DNA of 5,372 nucleotides from Thermoproteota archaeon. GTDB taxonomy: Archaea; Thermoproteota; Bathyarchaeia; Bathyarchaeales; Bathycorpusculaceae. The stretch is taken from positions 1 to 5,372 of the forward strand of contig JAAZFA010000304.1 in the NCBI GenBank assembly GCA_012511995.1, in the 5' to 3' direction. Each line of letters begins with the position of its first letter. Positions within the stretch are counted from its first letter, which is position 1. This document shows, in pieces, positions 1 to 5,088 of this stretch. The position numbers and the translations under genes are program-made. Below the pieces are notes generated by a model. That model was not told the DNA's origin. It did no database searches and saw only the letters and a list, made by a program, of their open reading frames with translations.

Positions 1-109
1 CACTGCCTACAACTAAACCAATTATGAGAATAGTTATGCTGAGAATCAATGAGTTTTGTTTGACTTTTTGTCGAGTAGGTAAAGGCGGGATATTGTTTGA
101 TGACTCCAT
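1..109 (-). CDS. N-terminal part of a membrane-anchored protein, cut by the window edge
   Basis: Reading leftwards from ATG at 107-109, the frame stays open to the window edge for 36 codons. It begins MESSNNIPPLPTRQ, continues with a short basic stretch (RQKVKQ, about residues 13-18), then an uninterrupted hydrophobic run at about residues 20-36 (LILSITILIIGLVVGS). This is the usual shape of an N-terminal signal anchor: polar, proline-rich cytoplasmic tail, positive charges, then one transmembrane helix, so the rest probably lies outside the membrane. The gene starts three bases after the stop of the Cys-rich ORF at 113-265, suggesting co-transcription. A GAG at 119-121 is only a weak ribosome site. 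Function cannot be told from this fragment. A competing plus-strand frame covers the same bases (see rejected items), but it lacks any domain, signal or ribosome site. Moderate confidence. Confidence 0.5.
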   Translation of the reverse strand, partial: MESSNNIPPLPTRQKVKQNSLILSITILIIGLVVGS

Positions 110-112
110 AGT

Positions 113-265
113 TTATTGCTCTAAATGGCACGTGTTGATTATCATAGGGCAGCCAAGACGAGAAATGAAATGGGTATTTGGGCAGTTAGGGCAATCACCA
201 TTTTTTGAGTCAAATTCTTTCTTACCTAGCTCCAACAGGTTTAGGGCTGATTTGTTATTAAACAA
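113..265 (-). CDS. Small Cys-rich protein, about 50 residues, unrecognised
   Basis: An open frame runs from a TTG at 263-265 to TAA at 113-115, closed upstream by TAA at 275-277. It has a polar, helical-looking N-terminal part (about residues 2-22, with LNLLELGKKEF) and a C-terminal part with four cysteines. C25 and C28 form a CPNC knuckle (GDCPNCPN), C39 lies in LGCPM, and C46 in NTCHLE is followed by H47. CxxC plus two further Cys/His is the pattern of a small zinc-binding fold; metal binding is inference. No ATG start exists in frame, TTG at 235 is an alternative, and no clear Shine-Dalgarno precedes either. The support is the Cys pattern and tight coupling to the membrane-protein start at 109. 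It could be a chance frame, since 50 codons is short. I do not recognise a family. Confidence 0.4.
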   Translation of the reverse strand: MFNNKSALNLLELGKKEFDSKNGDCPNCPNTHFISRLGCPMIINTCHLEQ

Positions 266-315
266 TTTTTCAAATTATTACCAAATCTTACCATAATTAA
301 CTCTAAAAAGAGCGT

Positions 316-347
316 TTAATTTTTTATTTTCGAATAAAAAGAATTAA
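316..347. promoter_or_regulatory. AT-rich dyad symmetry in the divergent intergenic region, candidate operator
   Basis: The bases TTTTTATT (321-328) and AATAAAAA (333-340) are a perfect 8-bp inverted repeat around TTCG. Allowing a two-base bulge, the symmetry extends outward with TTAATT (316-321) against AATTAA (342-347). A perfect 10-bp palindrome, GAATTAATTC, occupies 341-350. The element lies between the minus-strand genes starting at 265 and the winged-helix gene starting at 463, where a regulator of a divergent pair would bind. AT-rich DNA gives palindromes by chance, so the operator role is inference. Confidence 0.4.
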
Positions 348-433
348 TTCAAATAATATTTGTTTTCGGATATTTTTTCAGTTAACTCACTTAGAAGGCG
401 TACATTTATTACATTAACTTAACAAAAGATTCC

Positions 434-454
434 TATAATCTTTAAAACATGGAG
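434..454 (+). promoter_or_regulatory. Candidate TATA element and ribosome site for the winged-helix gene
   Basis: TATAATCTTTAAAA (434-447) is TATA-like but sits close to the start, so a transcript from it would be nearly leaderless. An upstream alternative is ATTTATTACATTA near 404-416. GGAG (451-454) lies eight bases before TTG at 463 and is the reason for choosing that start. The same bases form a three-codon mini-ORF ATGGAGCAGTAA (449-460). Confidence 0.35.
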
Positions 455-462
455 CAGTAAAG

Positions 463-765
463 TTGTCTGCGAATGTTCGGTCACTTCGATATTTACTAGG
501 CTGGCTTATCGCTGGTACTAGAGGTGGACCGACCCGGGCAAAAATCATTATTGCGTTGAAAGAAAGTCCGCAAAATGCCAATCAGCTTGCAACACTGCTC
601 AAGATGGATTATAAAACAATGCGTCACCATTTAGAGGTTTTAGAAAAAAATAAAATGCTCACTTTAATAGGTGATAGATATGGCGCAACGTATTTTCTTT
701 CGCAAACGCTTGAAGATAATTATGCTATATTTGAAGAGATTAGCAGTAAAATAGGGAAAAAATAG
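463..765 (+). CDS. Winged-helix transcriptional regulator (ArsR-like, archaeal type)
   Basis: A 100-residue protein consisting almost wholly of one winged helix-turn-helix domain (about residues 20-85). Visible parts are the first helix (TRAKIIIALKE), the second helix (NANQLATLLK), the recognition helix (DYKTMRHHLEVLEKNK) and a two-stranded wing (MLTLIGDRYGATYFLS). The wording 'GG-TR-II-L--SP-NANQLA-LL--DYKT-RHHL-VLE' is typical of small archaeal ArsR-like DNA-binding proteins. No cysteine or ligand domain is visible, so what it senses is unknown. The start is TTG at 463, because no ATG or GTG lies in frame between the upstream stop (436-438) and the domain, and GGAG at 451-454 is well placed. 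The four-helix membrane gene begins 30 bases after its stop, so the two are probably co-transcribed. It may regulate itself and the divergent genes through the dyad at 316-347 (inference). Confidence 0.9.
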   Translation: MSANVRSLRYLLGWLIAGTRGGPTRAKIIIALKESPQNANQLATLLKMDYKTMRHHLEVLEKNKMLTLIGDRYGATYFLSQTLEDNYAIFEEISSKIGKK

Positions 766-795
766 AAAAGGAAGTACACGTAGAGGGAGAAAGCA

Positions 796-1227
796 ATGAG
801 TAGAACCAAAAAAATCTTGATCCTACTTGCAATTTTATTAGGTTTAGCAGCCCTATTAGCGGTAGTTGTAACAACTTATCAAACTGAACATTCATTTTTT
901 CCTTTTTCACCTAGAGGTCATCTTAATTTTGTCGGAGATTTCGAATTATATTATATGTTTCGAACGATTCTCTCAACGGTTAATATTGTACTTATAATTA
1001 TGTTGATTTTCAATTATGTTAGTATCTATCAAAAGACACATTCTGAGTTTACATTTGGTTTATTGTTATTTGCAATAATGTTGTTGATTAAAGATATTAC
1101 TTTGAATCCAATAATTATTGGATTAGGTGGTTTTGGCATTTACGGGCTTGGTCCGTTTGCGTTTCTTCCTGATCTATTTGAAATGTCAGCGCTGCTAGTA
1201 CTCTTTTATTTAAGCGTAAAATACTAA
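796..1227 (+). CDS. Four-helix integral membrane protein partnered with the winged-helix regulator
   Basis: A 143-residue, very hydrophobic protein. Probable membrane segments lie at about residues 6-28, 55-76, 85-108 and 121-142. A polar loop of about 25 residues after the first helix contains several aromatics (YQTEHSFFPFSPRGH) and probably faces outside. Conserved-looking pieces are FRTILSTVNIVLI, YQKTHSEFTFGLLLF and the C-terminal GLGPFAFLPDLFEM ending in FYLSVKY. From memory, small archaeal membrane proteins with this plan often sit next to winged-helix genes of the type found here, suggesting a sensor and regulator pair. No biochemical function is known to me. The start ATG has GGAG at 786-789, six bases upstream, and the gap to the regulator is 30 bases, so one transcript is likely. 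No catalytic motif, cysteine pair or metal site is visible. Confidence 0.88.
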   Translation: MSRTKKILILLAILLGLAALLAVVVTTYQTEHSFFPFSPRGHLNFVGDFELYYMFRTILSTVNIVLIIMLIFNYVSIYQKTHSEFTFGLLLFAIMLLIKDITLNPIIIGLGGFGIYGLGPFAFLPDLFEMSALLVLFYLSVKY

Positions 1228-1229
1228 AA

Positions 1230-1243
1230 TTTTTTAGTTTTTT
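1230..1243 (+). terminator. T-tract terminator after the membrane-protein gene
   Basis: Two runs of six T (1230-1235 and 1238-1243) begin three bases after the stop codon at 1225-1227. Oligo-T without a hairpin is the usual archaeal termination signal, and a good new promoter follows downstream. Confidence 0.45.
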
Positions 1244-1278
1244 ATCGTATCTATTTGAGTTCTTAAAAGGTGGGAATT

Positions 1279-1294
1279 GGAAAAGATTTTTAAA
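1279..1294 (+). promoter_or_regulatory. BRE/TATA promoter for the coiled-coil gene
   Basis: A purine-rich GGAAAAGA (1279-1286) resembling a BRE is followed by TTTTTAAAA (1286-1294), close to an archaeal TATA box. Transcription about 26 bases after the box centre would start near 1316, giving a very short leader before GTG 1320 or ATG 1329. Position and composition fit well; there is no direct proof. Confidence 0.5.
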
Positions 1295-1319
1295 ACAGCT
1301 TAAGTATACAAGGCACCGA

Positions 1320-1925
1320 GTGACCAATATGGCTCAAGAAAGTAGTATAAACATGAAAGTTGTTGTTTTAGCAGTAATATGCGTTATTCTGATTGCTAGT
1401 ACGGTCGGCGCGTTTGCACTCTATTTACCTACGCAATCGGAAATAGCTGAAAAAGATGAAACCATTGCAGGATTAAATGTTCAGGTTGCAGATCTGGAAG
1501 ACCAAGTCAGTTCGTCGGTTGGTTATAAAAGTCAAGTAACAAACTTGCAGGCTCAACTCAATAATTTACAGGAAGAATGGAATGCAATGAATGCGAGCAA
1601 CTATCGATACCGCAAAATAGTGGACTTGAATGTACTTGCAACCCTAACTAGCGATAGCATTACACAGGAACCCCATGCTGTCACCACATTATGGAGCGGT
1701 ACGGTAGATTATGCTGGGTACATACGCCTTGAAACAGAATCCAACGTTACATCAACAAACGCTGCTGTAACCTGTGTTTTTGGCGACTATACGTTTACGT
1801 GTAATCAAACACTTGGAACAGAAAAAGTCGTAGTATTTGCTATATTACCTGGAACTATAACAGTTAAAATTGGCAACATAGGTCAAGCAGCAGCAGTTAA
1901 CGCTACTGCAGTTTACGTTTATTAA
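1320..1925 (+). CDS. Membrane-anchored coiled-coil protein with an extracytoplasmic beta domain
   Basis: A 201-residue protein, or 198 if it starts at ATG 1329. It has a short polar N-terminus, one transmembrane segment at about residues 13-36 (VVVLAVICVILIASTVGAF), and a heptad-rich coiled coil at about 38-90 (IAEKDETIAGLNVQVADLED, then a second stretch around 72-90). The C-terminal domain (about 100-201) is rich in Thr, Val and Tyr and alternates like beta strands. It contains two cysteines (C152, C161) that could form a disulfide, and N-glycosylation sequons at N91, N142, N162 and N194, consistent with display outside the cell. AAGG at 1310-1313 is six bases before GTG 1320; a near-leaderless start at ATG 1329 is also possible. 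No family is recognised and no catalytic motif is seen. It could stabilise or sense surface structures, which is inference. yyaL follows 46 bases later on the same strand. Confidence 0.87.
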   Translation: MTNMAQESSINMKVVVLAVICVILIASTVGAFALYLPTQSEIAEKDETIAGLNVQVADLEDQVSSSVGYKSQVTNLQAQLNNLQEEWNAMNASNYRYRKIVDLNVLATLTSDSITQEPHAVTTLWSGTVDYAGYIRLETESNVTSTNAAVTCVFGDYTFTCNQTLGTEKVVVFAILPGTITVKIGNIGQAAAVNATAVYVY

Positions 1926-1929
1926 TCAC

Positions 1930-1940
1930 TTTTATTTTTT
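1930..1940 (+). terminator. T-tract after the coiled-coil gene, possible yyaL promoter element
   Basis: TTTTATTTTTT lies four bases after the stop codon at 1923-1925. It can act as an archaeal oligo-T terminator. The same bases could serve as a TATA element, putting initiation near 1960 and giving yyaL a short leader. The sequence cannot separate these roles. Confidence 0.35.
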
Positions 1941-1971
1941 GACATTTAGTAGAGTTAGTTAGTTATTTATA

Positions 1972-4068
1972 ATGGAGAACGATTATGTGACCGATTATAA
2001 TTCTGAAAGAAAACCAAATAAACTCATAACAGAGAAAAGCACATATCTACTCCAACATGCACGTAACCCAGTTGACTGGCATCCGTGGTCTAATGAGGCA
2101 TTTGAATATGCGTTAAAAACGGATAAGCCAGTGTTTGTTTCTATTGGATACTCTTCTTGTCATTGGTGCCATGTAATGGAAAGAGAGTCCTTTGAAGACC
2201 AGGCAGTTGCTGATCTTATGAATAGAGCTTTTGTATGTATAAAAGTAGACCGAGAAGAACGACCTGATTTAGACGCCGTTTATATGGCAATTTGCCAGGT
2301 TATGGGTAGGAATTGTGGTTGGCCATTAAATGTAATCATGACTCCTACAAAGAATCCGTTTTTCGTCGCCAGTTATATACCTAAATATAACCGTTTTGGG
2401 TCGATTGGCATGCTTGATTTAATACCTCAGATAGAAGAAATATGGAAGACTCGTAGAAAAGAATTAGAAATCATGGGAACAGAGATTTATGAACGCATCG
2501 CTATCCAACCAAAGGTTGACAGTTCAATTGAATTGAGCAAAGTGGTTCTTGATGAAGGATTTAATCAACTTTTCTTAGCTTATGATCATGAAAACTCTGG
2601 ATTTGGTCGTGCACCAAAATTTCCTACACCACATAACTTGTTGTTCTTATTAAGGTATTATAATAGAACTAAGCAGCCCACTGCGTTATCTATGGTTGAG
2701 AAAACGCTGGTTGCTATGCGGTTAGGTGGTATCTTTGATCAGGTAGGCTTAGGATTTCATAGGTATTCAACAGATGCTAAGTGGTTGGTGCCTCATTTTG
2801 AAAAAATGCTGTATGACCAAGCACTTCTGGTCTTAGCATACTTGGAAGCCTATCAAATAACCAGAGCATTGAAATTTAAGATAACTGCAAAAGAAACACT
2901 CAATTACGTAGTACAAGGCTTATCAGGTTCTGAGGGTGCTTTTTTTTCTTCTGAGGATGCTGATAGCGATGGTAAAGAGGGTGAATTCTATCTTTGGAGC
3001 TTAAACGAAATAAAAGATGCTTTGCCTGTTGAACTTGTAGATTTTACAATTCGTCTCTTTGGTATAAGGGCAGAGGGTAACTTTTATGAACCAGGTAAAG
3101 GCTTAAACAAAAAAAACATCCTTCACATTGCATTGCCCCTAGAACAATTTGCTTTGGAAGAAAATATTTCTGTAGATCAGGTAGTAGGTAGACTTGAGAA
3201 TGCTGTTTCATTATTATTTAAGGAGCGAAATAAAAGAATTCATCCTGCAAAAGATAGGACAATTCTGGTAGATTGGAACGGTTTAATGATTGCAGCATTT
3301 GCTAACGCAAGCCAAATACTGGGAGACCAAAATTATCTAAAAAAGGCTGAAAAAGCAGCTGACTTTATCCTCAACAATATGCAGACTAATAAACACCAGC
3401 TTTTTCACCGGTATGCAAAGGGAGAAAAAGCGATTAACGGGTTCTTGGATGATTATGCATTTTTAATCTATGGATTATTAGAAATCTATGAGGCAAGTTT
3501 TGACGAAAAATATTTGGAGGTAAGCATTAATTTAGCTAAGGTGATGATAGACGAGTTTTGGGATGATAAAGAAGGGGGTTTTTACTTTACAAGCAAAGCA
3601 GGTGAGAAAGGGATTCCACGTATAAAGCAAAGTTATGATGGTGCAGTCCCCTCTGGCAATTCTGTAGCGTTACATGTTTTACTACGTCTAGCTGCATTAA
3701 CTGATGACGTCTCGTTTAGGGAATATGCGGATAAACTGCTTTCAGTATTTGCATCAGACATTCAGGGGTATCCTATGGGACACACATTTATGTTAGCTGG
3801 ATTAGACTTTGCACTTGGTCCTTCATTTAACGTTACTATAGTAGGTGATCCTGCAGACAAAGATACAAAAGAATTATTGGCGGCGTTAAGAAGAAGGTAC
3901 CTTCCTAATCTTTCTGTTATCTTATGGTCCTCTGGCAGAGTAGGTACTGCATTACAGATTGACAATTATGAAAAAATCAACGATAAAGCCACTGCGTATG
4001 TGTGTAGAAATCAAACTTGTCTTCCACCAACAAACAATATTACACAATTACAAAAGTATTTGAAATAG
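1972..4068 (+). CDS. yyaL: YyaL/SPATA20 family protein: thioredoxin-like domain plus six-hairpin glycosidase-like domain
   Basis: A complete 698-residue protein, normal length for archaeal and bacterial members. The N-terminal thioredoxin-like domain (DUF255, about residues 14-170) contains the family signature [11 protein letters not shown], the C63-H-W-C66 active-site-like motif in [25 protein letters not shown], and [11 protein letters not shown]. The rest (about 190-698) is an (alpha/alpha)6-type domain with [84 protein letters not shown] and a C-terminal [11 protein letters not shown]ys pair. Thiol-disulfide activity is suggested by CHWC and sugar-related activity by the barrel, but the substrate is unknown. 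No signal peptide is seen, so it is probably cytoplasmic. ATG 1972 has no ribosome site; GTG 1987 has GGAG eight bases upstream (1975-1978) and may be the true start. C115 replaces the glycine I expect in this loop. Confidence 0.95.
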   Translation: MENDYVTDYNSERKPNKLITEKSTYLLQHARNPVDWHPWSNEAFEYALKTDKPVFVSIGYSSCHWCHVMERESFEDQAVADLMNRAFVCIKVDREERPDLDAVYMAICQVMGRNCGWPLNVIMTPTKNPFFVASYIPKYNRFGSIGMLDLIPQIEEIWKTRRKELEIMGTEIYERIAIQPKVDSSIELSKVVLDEGFNQLFLAYDHENSGFGRAPKFPTPHNLLFLLRYYNRTKQPTALSMVEKTLVAMRLGGIFDQVGLGFHRYSTDAKWLVPHFEKMLYDQALLVLAYLEAYQITRALKFKITAKETLNYVVQGLSGSEGAFFSSEDADSDGKEGEFYLWSLNEIKDALPVELVDFTIRLFGIRAEGNFYEPGKGLNKKNILHIALPLEQFALEENISVDQVVGRLENAVSLLFKERNKRIHPAKDRTILVDWNGLMIAAFANASQILGDQNYLKKAEKAADFILNNMQTNKHQLFHRYAKGEKAINGFLDDYAFLIYGLLEIYEASFDEKYLEVSINLAKVMIDEFWDDKEGGFYFTSKAGEKGIPRIKQSYDGAVPSGNSVALHVLLRLAALTDDVSFREYADKLLSVFASDIQGYPMGHTFMLAGLDFALGPSFNVTIVGDPADKDTKELLAALRRRYLPNLSVILWSSGRVGTALQIDNYEKINDKATAYVCRNQTCLPPTNNITQLQKYLK

Positions 4069-4172
4069 TGCTTTGTCACTGAATTATAGTTATGAAATCT
4101 ATCGGTAATGGTGAAAAATTCAACGCCACTATGAGTAGAAAAGAAATAGGTAGCATATGATAGTTTTCAGTA

Positions 4173-4190
4173 GTTAGCTTTTGAAGCTAC
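4173..4190. other. Short hairpin between yyaL and the convergent tRNA gene
   Basis: TAGCTT (4175-4180) and AAGCTA (4184-4189) pair perfectly around TTG, with a flanking G4173/C4190 pair if T4174 is bulged. It lies in the 167-base gap between convergent transcripts. No T-run follows directly on either strand, so it is not a classic intrinsic terminator. It may mark transcript 3' ends. The gap otherwise holds no supported gene. Confidence 0.3.
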
Positions 4191-4235
4191 GAACATGCTT
4201 GTAAATTGTGAAAGAAATAATCATAAATATATGAG

Positions 4236-4320
4236 CGCCGGGAATGGGATTCGAACCCATGCGGACCGGAAGGTCCACGGGCTCTCAAGGCCCGCGCGTT
4301 AACCACTCTGCCATCCCGGC
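4236..4320 (-). tRNA. tRNA-Ser (anticodon UGA)
   Basis: The minus strand folds as a class II tRNA of 85 bases. The acceptor GCCGGGA (4320-4314) pairs with TCCCGGC (4243-4237), with discriminator G at 4236 as expected for serine. The anticodon stem is CGGGC/GCCCG with loop CTTGAGA, giving anticodon UGA at 4287-4285, which reads UCA. The long variable arm is GGACC-TTCC-GGTCC, and the T arm is ATGGG-TTCGAAT-CCCAT. No intron is present and CCA is not encoded (CTC follows the discriminator), as is common in archaea. The D stem contains an A12-C23 mismatch (bases 4309 and 4298). A TATA-like TTTAAA lies about 32 bases upstream. The Cys-rich mini-ORF ends 30 bases upstream on the same strand. Confidence 0.98.
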
Positions 4321-4349
4321 ACTATAATTCAACACTTAATTCACAGTGG

Positions 4350-4355
4350 TTTAAA
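4350..4355 (-). promoter_or_regulatory. TATA-like box of the tRNA-Ser gene
   Basis: TTTAAA is centred about 32 bases before the tRNA 5' end at 4320, so initiation would fall about five bases before the mature end, as usual for archaeal tRNA genes. It overlaps the TAA stop codon (4351-4353) of the Cys-rich mini-ORF. The tRNA could therefore be read from its own promoter, from the mini-ORF promoter, or from both. Confidence 0.45.
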
Positions 4356-4470
4356 TCTCTACCTCAACGGATTCTAGTTTACTACACAATGTTTCTGCAC
4401 AGACTGGGGAAGCTGGGCAACGGGTGTTCCAGCGACAGCGACTCAGTAGGGCGCCTAAACCATTAAACAC
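4351..4470 (-). CDS. Cys-rich mini-protein, 39 residues, unrecognised
   Basis: A short minus-strand frame starts with GTG at 4468-4470 and ends with TAA at 4351-4353. The N-terminus is hydrophobic (FNGLGALLS), followed by a compact Cys-rich core: C12, C18, C24 and C29, spaced CX5CX5CX4C, with RCRWNTRCP and SPVCAETLC readable. An acidic tail (KLESVEVEI) closes it. Four cysteines in 18 residues suggest a metal- or Fe-S-binding miniature fold (inference). Support for a real gene: a purine-rich AAGGAGGGGTGA (4492-4481) matches the 16S 3' end almost perfectly, a TATA-like CTTATATG lies at 4526-4519, and the segment is visibly richer in G+C than the surrounding noncoding DNA. Weak points are the length, the GTG start and a spacing of 10 bases from GGTGA (15 from GGAGG). 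The tRNA-Ser gene follows 30 bases downstream. Confidence 0.5.
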   Translation of the reverse strand: MFNGLGALLSRCRWNTRCPASPVCAETLCSKLESVEVEI

Positions 4471-4480
4471 CGAATTTACT

Positions 4481-4492
4481 TCACCCCTCCTT
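4481..4492 (-). promoter_or_regulatory. Very strong Shine-Dalgarno before the Cys-rich mini-ORF
   Basis: AAGGAGGGGTGA is near-ideal pairing for the archaeal 16S rRNA 3' end (AUCACCUCC), through GGAGG at 4490-4486 or GGTGA at 4485-4481. The only usable start downstream in an extended frame is GTG 4470. This is the strongest ribosome-site match I see in the window, yet it precedes no long gene. Confidence 0.5.
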
Positions 4493-4518
4493 TAAGAAAA
4501 ACACAACCGCAGATCAGC

Positions 4519-4526
4519 CATATAAG
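4519..4526 (-). promoter_or_regulatory. TATA-like box for the Cys-rich mini-ORF
   Basis: CTTATATG centred near 4523 would place initiation around 4497, five bases before the Shine-Dalgarno, giving a leader of about 27 bases. The order TATA, start site, ribosome site, GTG is internally consistent. A TATA match in AT-rich DNA alone is weak. Confidence 0.38.
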
Positions 4527-4905
4527 CCCAAACCCAAACAACATGACCCTACGAGAGAATTGTAAACTGAAGGGTGAAAAATCACCAACCAGGCAGCCTA
4601 AAACTACTCACAAGCTAAAATATTTACTTTACCTGAAACAACTGAAGTGGACAACAGTTCGTTTCGTATATTTGGGATTAGTTTAGAAATCGCCTTAAAC
4701 ACTACAATACCATGACTGACGTAGTATGCGGCTGCTAAACTTCCGTATTGCTAGGACATTAATTATCTGAAACCTGACAAAATTTTGGTCAACGCGCATT
4801 AATTGCCAACAAAGCCAGAATAAAATAATAAGTACTAAGGTTTATTCAACTTATTTTTAGAAACATATCATATTTAATTCTGGAACATTAAATCAGAGTG
4901 CATTT
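4527..4905. other. Intergenic stretch with no supported gene
   Basis: No frame here has both a plausible start and recognisable protein character. The longest short frames are a 47-codon plus-strand one (4543-4686) without a ribosome site and a 34-codon minus-strand one near 4700-4800. Small symmetries are visible: GGTGA/TCACC around AAAA (4573-4586) and a one-bulge palindrome TGACAAAATTTTGGTCA (4775-4791). None could be tied to a function. Confidence 0.5.
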
Positions 4906-4923
4906 AAAGAGACCGGTCTTTTT
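4906..4923. repeat. 18-bp near-perfect palindrome with T-run
   Basis: AAAGAGACCGGTCTTTTT is symmetrical about CCGG with one G/T exception (4909/4920) and runs into six T (4919-4924) on the plus strand. It could be a protein-binding site or a terminator-like element for plus-strand transcription. The TTTAAAG at its left edge (4903-4909) could also be a TATA box for the segment to the right. Confidence 0.4.
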
Positions 4924-4930
4924 TCCTAAA

Positions 4931-4995
4931 AGCGCGGTTTCGTGTGTTGAGCATATAGGCGCTAAATCGCCTATTGAGAGGGAGATAAAATTTTT
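4931..4995 (+). ncRNA. Candidate small RNA with a 7-bp stem-loop
   Basis: This segment is clearly richer in G+C than the bases on either side. It contains a perfect hairpin, ATAGGCG (4955-4961) and CGCCTAT (4968-4974) around CTAAAT. On the plus strand a TATA-like TTTAAAG (4903-4909) lies about 25 bases before AGCGCGG at 4931, and a short T-run ends at 4995. I see no box C/D pair (RUGAUGA/CUGA) or other known RNA motif. A minus-strand 38-codon frame overlaps it and is the rival explanation. Low confidence. Confidence 0.28.
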
Positions 4996-5033
4996 CAAAA
5001 ATTGAAAAAACTTGCAACATTCTTTCGGCTATC

Positions 5034-5046
5034 AAAAATGAAAAAA
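5034..5046 (-). terminator. T-tract terminator after HMG-CoA reductase
   Basis: Read on the minus strand, TTTTTTCATTTTT (5046-5034) lies about 43 bases after the stop codon of the reductase gene. Oligo-T runs of this kind terminate archaeal transcription. No further minus-strand gene follows closely. Confidence 0.5.
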
Positions 5047-5088
5047 GACTAAAGCTAATAAAATAGTCGGATTAACTCTAAAGAACGG

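Noticed and set aside
24..296. Plus-strand 90-codon open frame at the left edge
   Set aside because: No ribosome site, no domain or membrane pattern, odd composition, and it lies opposite a better-supported pair of minus-strand frames. A chance frame of this length is plausible.
1115..1327. Minus-strand 70-codon frame over the membrane-protein end
   Set aside because: Shadow of the plus-strand membrane gene and its intergenic region; no independent support.
3762..3965. Minus-strand 67-codon frame inside yyaL
   Set aside because: Lies fully inside the well-supported yyaL frame; shadow.
4092..4160. Plus-strand 22-codon frame after yyaL
   Set aside because: Short, no ribosome site, no pattern; fits a chance frame.
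4543..4686. Plus-strand 47-codon basic frame
   Set aside because: No Shine-Dalgarno or plausible promoter, Lys/Thr-rich low-information product, and it overlaps the opposite-strand signals of the mini-ORF.
4904..5020. Minus-strand 38-codon frame beginning MLQVFSIFEKFYLPL
   Set aside because: No ribosome site and no recognisable pattern; the hairpin within it better fits an RNA or chance. Kept only as the rival explanation for the 4931-4995 segment.
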